Made by a program: the position numbers and the translations under genes. Under the pieces are notes generated by a model. It saw nothing but the letters and a program-made list of their open reading frames with translations, ran no database searches and had not been told where the DNA came from. From Gnetum montanum (lineage: Eukaryota; Streptophyta; Gnetopsida; Gnetales; Gnetaceae), in NCBI GenBank assembly GCA_015680685.1, contig MNCI01014441.1, positions 678,124 through 742,123 on the forward strand: DNA of 64,000 nt. The letters run 5' to 3'. Every line of letters starts with the position of its first letter. The stretch's first letter is position 1. Positions 1 through 11,402 of the stretch are shown piece by piece.

Positions 1-130
1 GCGATATCACATCTACAATATAGCAAATGTGATATAGCATCTACGATATCTTAGAAAATTGATACACCTAAAAAATTGATGCTTCATGATATCCCAATGA
101 CTAAGTGACTTGAAATATCAGGTCTCATCA
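1..130 (-). repeat. 3' LTR of element B (truncated by window edge)
   Basis: It ends in GGTCTCATCA at 121-130 and matches the end of the 5' LTR at 13300-13370, including the motifs around GCGATATCAC and CTACGATATC. Only the U3 end is inside the window. Confidence 0.8.
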
Positions 131-140
131 TACTCCCACA
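131..140 (-). other. Polypurine tract of element B
   Basis: On the minus strand this reads TGTGGGAGTA directly before the LTR terminus TGATGAGACC. It sits at the end of a conserved block of about 35 bases, CTTGAG..GAGTTTTTAGT..GT, that precedes the 3' LTR in A, C, D and E as well. It is the presumed plus-strand primer. Confidence 0.65.
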
Positions 141-2770
141 ACTAACTAAAAACTCATTCTCAAGTTATATATAAATGGATAAAGTTTCAATACAAAATTT
201 GTGGGGTGACCAATACTAGATTGGCTATCATAACAAAATTGGAGTGCCACATTACACAAATTTATTCATGTGGATGTATTACAAAGTGACAAAAGACTAG
301 ACAGAAATTAAAGTTAACAAAATTGTAGAGGTCTTCAAAAATCCATTAAAGATGAATTTTCTTGTTGTTGCTAGCAGCAGCAAGCTTTTCAACCTTGATT
401 GTTATGTTGATGCTTCTCTTTTATGTAGAACATTCTTGAAGAATGGACTAAAATTTCTCCTCATTGTCTCATGGATCAACAAACATGTGATGTTGGAGCT
501 TTAATCATTGCATATGTTACTATTTTTCCATGGGCATATTCTCATCTATCCTTCTCTTGGCCTCTTTTCCTTACCTTGAAAAACACCTTCAACCATAAGC
601 TTTCCTTTTAGCATCACTTGTAATCACCAAAGGATCAACATTAGTTTTGGTAAATTTTCCTTCGTAATTAATCCTTTTTAAATCCCTAGTTAGCTAAAAT
701 TCAAAAAAAAAAGTTAGCATTTAAGTTTAAGGTGATTTTATAATAATGCTTCCCAAGGCTCTAAGGTAAATACAATCATCAAGTTGTTCATGTTATTTTG
801 ATTATTATTACTATTAGTTACCATAATGTTCAAAAATAGGATGTCAAAAAAATTACAAAAATTTCAAAAATTACATCCTTAGCTTCGATGATGAATGAGC
901 TTAACTTTGAAGTGCACAAGTTTTCGAACAATTAAAATTGAAGGTTTGGCTCACAAGATGATGAATGAAAATTAAATTTGAAGAATATTTTAATAAAAAA
1001 GTAGTAAAAATTAATCAAAATTGATGAGAAGTAGTTCCAAAATCATGCATAAATTCAAATAAGCCATCAATGATGTTCTTGAAGATGTGAGATTTGGTTC
1101 AAAGCCATGATCAACAAAAGCTATGTAAGTGGGTTCTCCCCAAAGCAGGCTCCTGCTATAATGCCCTTACATAACCACTTTTATAGATGTCCATGTGTAT
1201 CTTAGAAGTTAAATGCAAATTATGCCTTTTTTCTAAACAACACACAACTACCTTGGTTAGGATTTTTCACCCTACTATACAAAACCTTTAGGCTCATGAT
1301 TGCATGCCACAGTGAGGTGAATAATGGGATTAGAAGGAATTGTAGAGATTGGAATGTAAGATACTTATGCATGTTCGTAATAATTTCTTGTATCAATTGT
1401 GATTAAAATGACCATCATACCTATCTATCCAAGTTTTAGACCAAGTCCATACCATTAACAAGTGTCTTACATTAATGTATCCCTTTTTGTAGACCATCAT
1501 GAGTCTATAATAACCATAGAGAATGAATATCATTCCAAAAAGAGAAGAAAAGAGAAGAAGGAAGGAAGGAAGGGCCTTAGTTAGAGGGATGCCTTTGGGG
1601 ATGGGTAACATGTCTTTCAAGCCCCATAACTAGTGCTTGTAGCCCATTATTATGTCTAAAGGGTGTGCTTTGAATTCCCATTAGTTTTTTTCTTTTTATT
1701 ATTTTTTTGTTGTAGCTTTTCCCTATCTTTTCATTTTTGTTATTTTTTTTTTACAAAAACCACACCATGCAAAGACATACTTCTTATTATGGTCGACAAT
1801 AGGAGTGATGGTACGTTCCATGAGGAGTCATAGACCCCAACAAGGAAGTCAAGAAGAGAACCCAACAAATTCCCTTGAGGTCACATCCTTTGTCATTCCC
1901 ATTTGGTCTTTCCCTCTTTCTTCAAGACACAATGATTAGTAGTTAATTTTTAGTTTCATGTAATAATAACCATATTTCTTTCATGAAAAAGGCCTCTTAT
2001 TTAAAGAAACCGGAGGGATGGATGATGTGGTCTCACTGCATTACATAATTATTTACCCAATCAACTTGATAACATAGGACAAAGATCCACCAACACAAGG
2101 TGTTGACTTTTGTATCATGAATGACAATATTATTAACAAAACATATTAGACATTCATAAAACATGTAAGAAATGACATAAGAAAAGAAAAAATTATAAAG
2201 AAAAGAATATAACAAGAAATAAAAAACATATTAAGAATTGGAAAATTTTTTAAGAAATAGGAAAATGATAAAAAATTGTAAAACCAAAAAGTGAAAATAC
2301 ACTTATTAGTTCTTGATTCAAAATGGGGCATCTCCCCCATAACTAAACTCATGGGTGAGCATTTGGAAAATGGACCATACATTCCTTTGGTTATATACCA
2401 TAAGTTTTCCATTTATCATCTTTAATGATTTAATTTTTCTCTTGGTAGCACATTTAACATTTATGATAATCATTTCTCAATCATTTGGAGATATATCTTT
2501 AGTTGGACTAGAAGGTATTTTTTTAGGGGGTCAAAACATGTTTCTTTATTTATTTTCTATTTTAGTTCATATGTCTCTTTATTTAACATCTTCTTTTCAT
2601 GTATAGTCAGAGTGTAAGATGTTCTTCTCTAAGTTCTCTATTTGGTTTATTTTCTTAGTACAAGAACTAATAAGTGGGATGGATGTTTCTATGCATCTTT
2701 TGAATGGTTTTGTATTTTCATTTTCGAGCCACTAGGTGTCTTTTGGTTTATCGGCTATTGTGTAAACTTG
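141..2770 (-). other. Noncoding linker of element B
   Basis: No convincing ORF is present. Landmarks shared with other elements, in element orientation: a polypurine-like block at 2326-2347, a GC-richer box at about 1131-1190 (minus strand contains CTGCTTTGGGGAGAACCC), and a box at about 1595-1680. A weak resemblance of 330-560 to the C-terminus of ORF2 (an EEKF..IL.E motif) suggests a nearly erased ORF2, but this is tentative. Confidence 0.5.
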
Positions 2771-5039
2771 GTTTTACACACACACTTGTTCATTATTTGT
2801 TGTGGGTTGGTGTAGGGATCATGTTAATACTTTGAACATTCAGCCCACAACTGTAGCCTTTATCATTATTAGTAATGTATAGGTTCATCTTTTATGTTTT
2901 GTGTTGGAGTGGTAATGGTTGTTGGCTCTTGCATAAGATTAGGAGACATTATTTCTGTGAGGAAGGTAGTTGCATCAAATTGTCCTTGTGCTAATTCTGA
3001 TGAGGTAGTAGGTCTACTAGTTTTATTCACATGTGTGGAAACTATCCTAAAGAAAGGACATTTCTAAGATTTTTGTTAAGATCTACCAACATTATCATTC
3101 ACTTGTATGTTCACAGCATAAGTGGCCTTCTTCTATTGAGAGACTATGATGCCAATCCTTTCTACATTGTTGGCGATGACATATGTTGGAGGGAGGTATG
3201 AGAGTATTGAGGATGCAACAGATGATAAAAGGCATGAGGTGGTGATCCTATAAGAGATGTTCTAGGTTGATGATATTCAAGAAAGTAGTAGTAGTGATTT
3301 GAGGCAGAGGAAGTAGAACCATTTGGAGAAATAGGTTGTTAAACATAATATCCATAAGGGTATGGCTAGCAATAAGGGTATTTTTGGTTTATTGATGGCA
3401 TTCCCCATTATTTTGGGCTTTGCCACTATAGTTGATAGTAATTTTAAGGTTGATAAGAAGTCCCACTGGGATAATACCATTGGTTGTAGGACTATCTATT
3501 ATTACCTTGTGGGTAAGGTAATCTTCTAGGCATTTTCTTTTCTACGAACTTGGGATTCAAAGAAAAAGCCCCAAACTCTTGTCAGACTCATCCTCCTCCT
3601 TTGTATATGAGTCTGTAACCTCTTCTACTATAGCTATTTTCCCTTTTTGCTAATAAGTGTCCTTACTTATTTTTTTGTTCTATTTCTTCTTCTTATTTTG
3701 ATCACTTAATCCTTTTTTCTTTGCCATCTCTATGATTTTCAAGTTGTTTCTAACTTTTTCATTCATCAACTCCCACATCTTATCTACCCTTGCTTCAATC
3801 TCAATGACAGGCTTTTGTATTGGCAAGGTTTTTTGTGAAATCAAATCATCAAGAGCTGCCTCTTTTTTCTAATCATAAATATGGATCTCTTTTTCATGAA
3901 GGGTTGGATCCTAGTTATATTCCTCTACACTCTTCCTTTTACATAGCTCTCCTTCTTCTATTTCCACCTATTCAACTAGCTTTTATATTTGATGGGCTCT
4001 TAGTTCTGATAATCATCCTTGGGCACAGATCCCAAGGGTCTCCCTCGTTTTATTACAAAGCCCATCTATGATGCAAAGAAGTTTCTTCTTTTTTTTTTGA
4101 GAAAAATCATGGCTTGGATATGTATGCAATAGAGAATAATATTTGTCCAAGGCTACATCCAAGGATTCATAGTTTTCTTACTTCCATCGTTAGATTTGTT
4201 TTCTTAGATTGGATAGTCTTTCATAGGTTTGGTATTTTTTGTTGAAGAGCTCAAGCATTATGGACCATTGGTGGATTGAATCTAGTTCCAACGATCTATA
4301 CCAACTTTCTAACTCTTCTATTAGTGTCCCAAGAAAAAGCTTAAACTTTTTCCACTTACTTTCAATATTTTGCAAGGTGCAAGCATCATGGAAGGCTTGT
4401 AAATGATATTGTGAATCAGAATTATAGCCTTCCTCAAATTTAGGAATGTTATTGATATTAAGCCATTTGATGATGCCTATGGGGTATTTTGATTGCCTCC
4501 ATGATTTGTATCATGGTTCTAGTAGCCAAGAAGGATTCATTGTCATCAAACATGTCATGGTGATAATCTCTATTTCTATTTGTGTGATAGTGATGATCTC
4601 ATCTATGCTTACTTTGATGTCTTTCATCTTTCCTTTGTATTTTATTTCTATTTCCATCTTGAACCCTTAGTGGACCTCTATCTCTATACCTACATTCATC
4701 TTCATCAGAACTAGATGTTGAAGATGAAGAGGAAGATGACGAACTAGGAGAATCACCATGGCTTCTATATCTTCTCCTATGGTCCTTTGATTTTTCTCTT
4801 TTAGGTTTGGAGAAGGTCCTAGGCCTTGCAGCCCTCCTTGTTCTAGAATTTTTTCCATCCCATCTAGGGTTGTCTACATCAGTTGAACGTAGTCTTTGAA
4901 TGTAGTAAGGGTCTAAATGAGCATATGAGATCCTTGTGTTTAGTAATTCACTCCAATTCTCTTCAATATAGATCCTAATATTTTTTTTACTAGTGTTCTC
5001 ATCATCTGATGGCTTATTGGTTCTATGTAAATGAGACAT
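2770..5039 (-). pseudogene. Decayed Gag of element B
   Basis: The start ATG at 5039 gives MSHLHRTNKPSDDEN. The first 146 codons are open and run into a basic, Arg/Ser-rich stretch with a run of about nine serines followed by acidic residues. Past a stop, the capsid-like retrotransposon Gag domain is visible at 4375-4190, with KWKKFKLF, SWYRSLE, SIHQWS and LFNKKYQTY. This is the usual W..F...L.G.A..WY..L pattern of plant Ty3/gypsy Gag. The Pro-rich C-terminal part reaches about 2770 with stops and frameshifts. The right limit is set by homology to element E Gag. It would coat element RNA, but is not functional as it stands. Confidence 0.7.
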
Positions 5040-5123
5040 GTTTTCAATGAATAATGTGTGTGACTTAAAATATTAATATTTCCAAAAAGATAAATCGTTA
5101 ATGCTTCTATAGCTATCATTTAT

Positions 5124-5128
5124 ATAAT
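5124..5128. repeat. Target site duplication of element A (left copy)
   Basis: ATAAT directly precedes the LTR terminus at 5129. The same five bases follow the other LTR at 12201-12205. Confidence 0.8.
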
Positions 5129-5926
5129 TGATGAGTGGCGAGGTACCCCTACACTCAACCATACGAATATGAGCGTCTCACGCATGATCTGGTTGAACTC
5201 CAAGGACTAAGTGCTTATGCACCTTAATGGAACACTTAAGGTTGATCAATCGCTGTCTTCCCAAACTTACTTGTATTGTCACAGTTGTATGGTTAAGTAA
5301 GCTTGAGGTATATGATTTTTATATCTTTTATCTTTTTAATGGCTTATGCTAATAGGGAAAGGTGAAGAGAGCTAAGTAACTAACTTTCATTAACTATTCA
5401 CTAACTAAGTTCTAATTGTCCTAGCACCAGTATCCGTTCCCACTTGCTGCACACACCCTGAACCAATGCAATGCTACTGGGCTTACCAAACGCTACTTGT
5501 TACTAAGTTACCAAGCGTTACACACATGCTCGAAGCAGTCATACTAAATCCACTTAACTAGGAGAGTCAAGGGTTAAGAGAGATTGATTATCTAGGAAAG
5601 CATTTGAACATTTAACAATAATTAAATCCTATTTAGCTTAGTCCATATGCTACAAGGTTTATCAGAAATTTCGTCTTTATTGTCGTACACAAATGTGTGC
5701 TCAGGTATAATTTGCTCAAATAAAGATCCGTTCACTTTAAGACTCCTACTGTGGGCACATGGAAATTATTCTAACTCTAGAATGGTAAAACTACTATAGT
5801 TTGGCTAAGGGTCTAAATCTATATGTGTGAATAAGGGAAAGTCGCCTCTTATTTATAGGCATGATGGCAGGTTGCAATATCGTGTACACAATATCGTAGG
5901 GGCAGACACGATATTGTGGCTCATCA
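5129..5926 (-). repeat. 3' LTR of element A
   Basis: It runs from TGATGAGTGG to GGCTCATCA on the plus strand. On the minus strand a TATAAATA box lies at 5857-5850, with a tract of imperfect CGATATCG-like units between it and the LTR start. Confidence 0.9.
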
Positions 5927-5936
5927 TACCCCCATG
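5927..5936 (-). other. Polypurine tract of element A
   Basis: The minus strand reads TCATGGGGGTA directly before TGATGAGCC. It is preceded by the conserved CTCAAGGACAAGTTTTCATT block found before the 3' LTR in C and E. Confidence 0.75.
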
Positions 5937-8031
5937 ATTGAATGAAAACTTGTCCTTGAGTTCCTTACAAAATATAGGGAAGGTATGGGATTATTGACTT
6001 GAATGATACTAATGGTGAATGGGGTGACATGTGAATGGATCATCATTACAATATATGATAAAATTAGTGTTCATGACAACAAGAGTGAACACTATACACA
6101 TTTGACATCTAGCCTTATTTGGCAGCTGAGAGAGAAGAGAGAGAGAGAGAGAGAGAAAAGAAGAGGTTTATTGCTTCCAATGCCAAGATTGCACCTTCTT
6201 TTGTCCATCCATAACCACGCCATCGATCTTGTTCCTTGCATAACTGCTCTAGCACTAGTCCATTCCAAGTGTTCCCTCTAGATCCAATCTATTAGTGTAT
6301 GGTTACCATCTGCACACACAACACAATCTTAAATTAGCAAGGGTAAATGAATCGCAATGTAGTTGATACCTTGCCTTAGTGTACAGTCCATTGGCTGAGT
6401 TGTGATATGGCTGATGCAGATTTTGGAGGTATAACACTGGTGACTACCGAAGGTGTAGGGGTTAAGAGAAAATTGAAAAATTTGGACCAGGACCCCCATG
6501 ACTAAGAGCAATCCTTCGGTAGCGATAGAATGGAAAAATATAAGGAATAAGAAAAATGGAGAAAAAGAAACAATAGTAACACCAATAAAATGGATGTCAA
6601 AGATGGAGATGAACAAAATAAATGGTGATTGCAGAAATATTTAAGGGAAAGAAATTAATGGATGCACCAAATAGGAATGCCAACAGGTCCTCCCCAAAGC
6701 AAGCTCATGCCCTTAATGCCTTGACAATCCCACATTCAAAGAGTCTGTAGGCTCTAGGAATGTCATTTGGAAACAAGAGTTAAAGTCTTAACCACAAGAA
6801 TTTACCAAAAAGAAAACAATGCATCAACCAAAATATGGACTATTGATACAATCGGAAATGAGGTGAAAATGGAAAAAGAAGGATGGGAAGGAGAAAATGG
6901 AATGGAGTCTCAAGAACAAGGTGATGTACAGTCCCTTGTGTATTAATGGTTAATGTGACTTAGTAGATCTCATTCCAAATCCAACCTCAAATAATCCACA
7001 TTCAGTGACTTCGCATTAATACACTTTGCCAACCCATCCACTTGAGGAACAAGAATGCTTCCACCAAAAAGTCACAACCATTCCAAAGAAACGAAAAAGG
7101 AGAAAGTAGGAAGCGAGAAAGGGCCTTAGTTAGAGGGAACATGTTTATTTAGTTCCATAACTAGTGCTTGTAGCCCAAATGATTATTTTGTCTAAGGGGT
7201 GTGCTTTGAATTCTCATTTTTTCCTTTTCTTTTCTCTTATTTTCTATTTTTTTTTTTTTTGCTTGGGAACCACACCATGCAAAGACTTATTATTTTTATT
7301 GGCTCAGCTTCTCAATAATGAAGCAACGTCGGAATGGTAAGGAAACTCAAGAAGGAAACATCCACGCACCTAAGAGAATGGCCAGTACAAATGCATCAAA
7401 TCCCCTTGAAGTTACACCCTTTTCAATCTTTGAGTCCTTCCTTAGTTTGAGAAATGCCCAGTCACCAATTCGTTGATAGTTCTTATTATTGAAAGAAAAG
7501 GACTGTACAATTCCAAGCCAAGAGAGACCATAGAAATTCATGGATGCATGGATGACGTGGACTCATTGTGTTATATCAAAAGAACCATACCTTAGTATCA
7601 ACATTATAACTCAAAGGTAAAAACCAAACATTAGTAATCCATGGAATACAGTTCATACCACCATCAGGAGCACTTATTAGGTGACGATCCTAACAAAACA
7701 AACAAACACACAAAGAAATGAAAAAAATATGAACAATGTTGCAAAACAAAAACAAGAAAAGTTAAAGAAATTTGTAAAACAAAAATGTGTAAAAAAAACT
7801 TTAAAAAAAGGAACTGAGGGCCTTGATTAATCAGCATAGGTGGCCATCTCCCCCATGACTAAGTTGGAAGGGAGAGATCCAAAATAATGAGCGAGATTGT
7901 CCTTTCTTCGATGTGTAATTTGCATTGACCATTCTAGATTCATGGTAAGGTTTGGTCTGTTGCACATTAACTAGTAATCTTTTATTAGAGTGCTTGTTTG
8001 AAGTTTTTAGGAGTTCCTAGCTTTCACCTAT
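5937..8031 (-). other. Noncoding linker of element A
   Basis: No ORF with recognisable similarity. It contains a (GA)n microsatellite at about 6128-6165, the shared box at about 6690-6740 (GCTTTGGGGAGGACC on the minus strand), further landmarks at 7010-7300, and a second polypurine-like block at 7841-7860. The stretch 7010-7860 is clearly similar in order and sequence to 35920-36930 in element D. Confidence 0.65.
7841..7860 (-). other. Internal polypurine-like block of element A
   Basis: The minus strand reads AGTCATGGGGGAGATGGCCA just after the protease region. It resembles the true 3' polypurine tract (TCATGGGGGTA) and recurs at the equivalent place in B, C, D and E. Confidence 0.55.
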
Positions 8032-8760
8032 TTATGTTTTCAGGTTAAGGATTGGAAGTTGGCAACACTCGTGCTCCAGTGCATCTATGCTTTCGACGTG
8101 GGCATAAGTTGGTCCCCCAGTTGGTTCCATGCATGTTGGTGAGTTGCTCTCCTGATCAGCTATCAACCACTGGGTATCTTCTTGTTGTGTGGTTGATACA
8201 TACAAGCACTTGTGTATGTTAATTTCTTGGGCACACCAGTTGCATGTAGGCAATGTTGAACATTCCTGTACACAATCACACCCTGTATCACTGTATGTGA
8301 TGCATGGAACTTTCTTCCTCTCGATCTTCCCAAAATTTTTTTCCATAGATATTTCCAGGGAAAGATAGAGAATTCCTAGGCATGCATTTATGGTACTTAG
8401 CCTTTCCCTTTCCATTATTATTGAGAAGTCCCCTTTGTCATTATTTACTTGTATCACTAGGAAATCAGTTGGGTATGACCATCCACACACAGTGGTAACA
8501 ATGTCCTCCACTAGTCCCAAGGGAACAATGATGGATTGGTTAGCCAACTCTAAGTGAATATTGCTCTTCTTTAGTGGAGGCAGGTTCCAAGATTTATACA
8601 TCTCTTGTGATATTAAGTTGACTCTAGAACCTGAGTCCAGAAGAGCTTTACATGGTTCATTCCTAGCAACTTGGAGATAAATTAAAGGACTTCCAGGGTC
8701 AGAGAATTTCTTGGGAAGGTGGCCCTCCTTAATCCAGTCAGTGGCGGCATGTGTTAACAT
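8032..8760 (-). pseudogene. Retropepsin-like aspartic protease region of element A
   Basis: A 242-codon open stretch. The catalytic motif DSGSRVNLIS is intact at about residues 41-50, in the context of retroviral-type proteases that cut Gag-Pol. Further conserved blocks are LPPLKKSNIHLEL, VPLGLVEDIV and GWSYPTDFLV, then FSIIMERERLST where D has the more usual FPIIMGRASLST. The downstream part (TCNWCAQEINIHKCLYV) is also found in D between protease and RT, but in A it ends at a stop with no RT following. The start codon is arbitrary because the domain would be made as part of a polyprotein with the upstream gag, and a frame change separates the two. Confidence 0.75.
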
Positions 8761-9506
8761 AACTGTGTGCGTTGAGCTCTATTTTAGGTTTGAAGGGAGC
8801 TCTGAAGCCTTATTTGATGGAGAAGCATTCAGAGGCTCAACCAATTGTGGTTGTGAGAGCTTGGTTGGACTATTGGTTCTAAAGAAGAATCTTCTCTTTG
8901 TATGATTGTCAAAACCAATAGCATGTTGAAGGTTCATAGCTCTCGTAGCATTGCATTGCTGTAGTTGAGTGGGGAGTTTCCCTTGCATTGCTGGAGCAGG
9001 TGGCATTTGAGCTATCGGTGTGAGAGTTGCGGATGGGTTTGGAGGATGGTATGTCTGTGGGTTATCTCTCCCAAGAGAAGGAGTCCTATAATACTCCCAA
9101 GCTTGGTAGTGACATTGTGGTGTAACGTGACCAATAGAGTCATGTGGAGAGATTGTATGCTGCACGTAATAGCCATATAGATTCGGTTGCCGAAAAGGGT
9201 ATTGTTGCCTTGGCAGTGGCATCCCCCATGACTGTGGGTATTGCCACTGTTGGTGTTGCTCAATAGGTTGTGGTGGAGTTCCACTTGGATAATATGTTAA
9301 AGGTTTGTGGAATTGCCTTGGGTTACCTTGGGGATAAGGCAACCATCAGGGTGGTTGCCGTTTGTTAAGTCGTGGGTTAAGTGCATACACCCTAGACTCT
9401 TGCAGATGTGAGATTACTAGGCAACATCACTTAGGATGGTCATATTGGCATATCTCACATCCACCTTCATTGTCCATATCAGAATCCACAACCTCTTTGG
9501 TGATAG

Positions 9507-9600
9507 CCATTTTACCCTTACCTTTGTTACATGCATGGTCTAAATCCTTCTTTTTCATTTTGTCATAGTCACTACCTCTCTCCTTAGACTCCTCTACAAC
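9507..9600 (+). repeat. Left arm of a 94-bp inverted repeat inside gag of A
   Basis: It is the reverse complement of 9648-9741 with a single mismatch that I can see. The right arm is bounded by N at 9647 and N at 9742, so an assembly artefact is more likely than a genuine palindrome. Confidence 0.85.
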
Positions 9601-9647
9601 TTTAAGAATGGTTTCAAATCTACTATCTAGGGAGTCCCACATTTGGN

Positions 9648-9741
9648 GTTGTAGAGGAGTCTAAGGAGAGAGGTAGTGACTATGACAAAACGAAAAAGAA
9701 GGATTTAGACCATGCATGTAACAAAGGTAAGGGTAAAATGG
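9648..9741 (-). repeat. Right arm of the 94-bp inverted repeat, bracketed by single Ns
   Basis: It begins GTTGTAGAGGAGTC and ends GGTAAAATGG, exactly between the two ambiguous bases. It duplicates gag sequence in the wrong orientation. Confidence 0.85.
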
Positions 9742-11383
9742 NACCCTTTTTTGGATGGAAGGATCATGATTGTACTCTTCCGCACTTTCTCTCTTACGTA
9801 GCTCCCCTTCTTCCTTGGCTACTTGCTCCAGTAATCTATGGATCTGATGGGACCTAAGCTTTAATAATCTCCCTTGGGCATACGTTCCAAGGGTTCTCCT
9901 AGTTTCATGCCTAAGTCCATCTACGAGATGGCATAGTTGATCTGGCTGCGAGTAACCATCGCTCGGGCAACGATGTAATAGTGCGTAGTATCAGCCCATG
10001 GTAGCATCCAAGGTTTAATGAGTTCATTGCTTCCATCCTTGGATTTTCTTTCACAAGTTGGACACCCGGGAGTACATTTGATACTTATCATTAAACAATT
10101 CTAGCATCGTACTCCACCTTTGAATGGATTCCAGTTCTAAGGACCGGTACCAAATTTCCGCTTCTTTCATCAATGTCCTTGGGAACAACTTTAATTTTTG
10201 CCACTTGTTCTCAATGTTCTACGAGGCACATGCATTCCAAAATGCTTATAAGTGGTTTTGAGGATCAGCATTGTATCCCCCCTCAAATCGTGGGATATTA
10301 TTCATGTCTAACCTCTTGATCCTGCTATCTTTTTGGTGCCTTGTTCTTACGGCCTTCGTGATGTCTAACATGCTTTGGGTCGCAAGTAGGGGTTCTTCAT
10401 GGTCATTTCGTTCATAGTGTCTGTGAGGTCTACGCGGTTTCCTACTTTCCCTTCTTCCATGTTGTGATTCTCTAGAGTGCCCTCGTCCTTGCTCTCGACT
10501 CTCTTGTTGAGGTTTCTCACTTTGTTTACCTTTGTCCTCACAGTTAGGATCCTTATGAATGCATCCTGATACTGAAGGAGAGGGTGAATGTGATGATGAA
10601 GGTGAAGAAGAAGGAGGACCATCTCCATGATGATGTTTCCTACCTTCTCTTTAGTGGTCTTGGCCCTGATCGTGATTACGATCAAAGTGTCTGCCCTTAT
10701 CATGTGTTTGTGTTCCCTCGTTGAACACTTGGTGTTCGTAGAGATCAGAACCAAGATTGTGAATCGTGGAGTGAAGGTTCTGATACACCACCTGCTCACC
10801 ATCGTTAGAAGGGGAAACATCGTTTTGTGGAGAACCTATTGAAATAGGTTCACCACCCTCAATTTCACTTAAGACGGGTGGAGCATTATGGGGTCATTTG
10901 CCCTTCAATGATGTATAGGATCTCTCCTGTCGTAAGTTCCTTTGACATTGTGCTTGTGTGGGATGGTAATCCCTTGTGTCATAATCACATGCAACGTATT
11001 CCACATACAATTGTGACATGCCTATTCGTGCAAGAGCACGAAGGAACAACACTATGTTACCCTCCAAGTCTCTCCAATGCAGTTGTTCATCTTGATGGAG
11101 AATAAAGGTAAAGTCAGGTATATACTCATCATGATGAATATATACCACACGGAATTGTTGAGGAACTGGCAGATTTTAGTTATGTGTGTTGTGCCGCTGA
11201 CTGCCTCTTGTGTGAGTCCTAGGTGGTGAAGTGCTTTTGTGCGAAGAAGAAGACATTTTTGTCTTATTTGGTGTGCCATTTACCATTATCTTATTTTTCT
11301 TTTGATCAACCTTAAGGGTTCGTTCTAGCGTCCCAATGATATGAATGATCTCCTATGTTCTACGTAGTACACAAACAACTAAG

Positions 11384-11401
11384 TCCCCGGCAACGACGCC
11401 A
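11384..11401 (-). other. Primer binding site of element A (tRNA-Asp type)
   Basis: The minus strand reads TGGCGTCGTTGCCGGGGA one base inside the 5' LTR. Plant tRNA-Asp would predict TGGCGCCGTTGCCGGGGA, so 17 of 18 match. Athila/Tat-group Ty3/gypsy elements are known to use this tRNA. Confidence 0.85.
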
Positions 11402-11402
11402 A

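Larger units (their letters stand above)
8779..11256 (-). pseudogene. Decayed Gag of element A
   Basis: The start ATG at 11256 gives MSSSSHKSTSPPRT, matching D (MSSSSHK) and H (MASSH). After one stop a conserved N-terminal domain follows (FTFILHQDEQLHWRD, then EGNIV), near 11140-10900. A Ser- and charge-rich spacer covers 10820-10365. A capsid-like domain with several stops covers 10330-9760 (LKLFPRTL, IWYRSLE, MLELFNDKYQ). Next come a coiled stretch and a zinc-knuckle-like CEICQYDHPK near 9430-9450, and a Pro/Gln/Tyr-rich tail to 8779. The knuckle has only three residues between its second Cys and His. An apparent assembly fault with two Ns interrupts the gene at 9647-9742. Confidence 0.72.

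Noticed and set aside
2033-2606. Hydrophobic ORFs in the linker of B
   Set aside because: AT-rich sequence readily yields Phe/Ile/Leu-rich frames. They overlap on opposite strands and are not conserved in the linkers of A, C or E.
10365-10820. 151-codon minus-strand ORF in the gag region of A
   Set aside because: Low-complexity, wrong frame relative to the conserved N-terminal and capsid-like domains on either side. Part of the Gag spacer.
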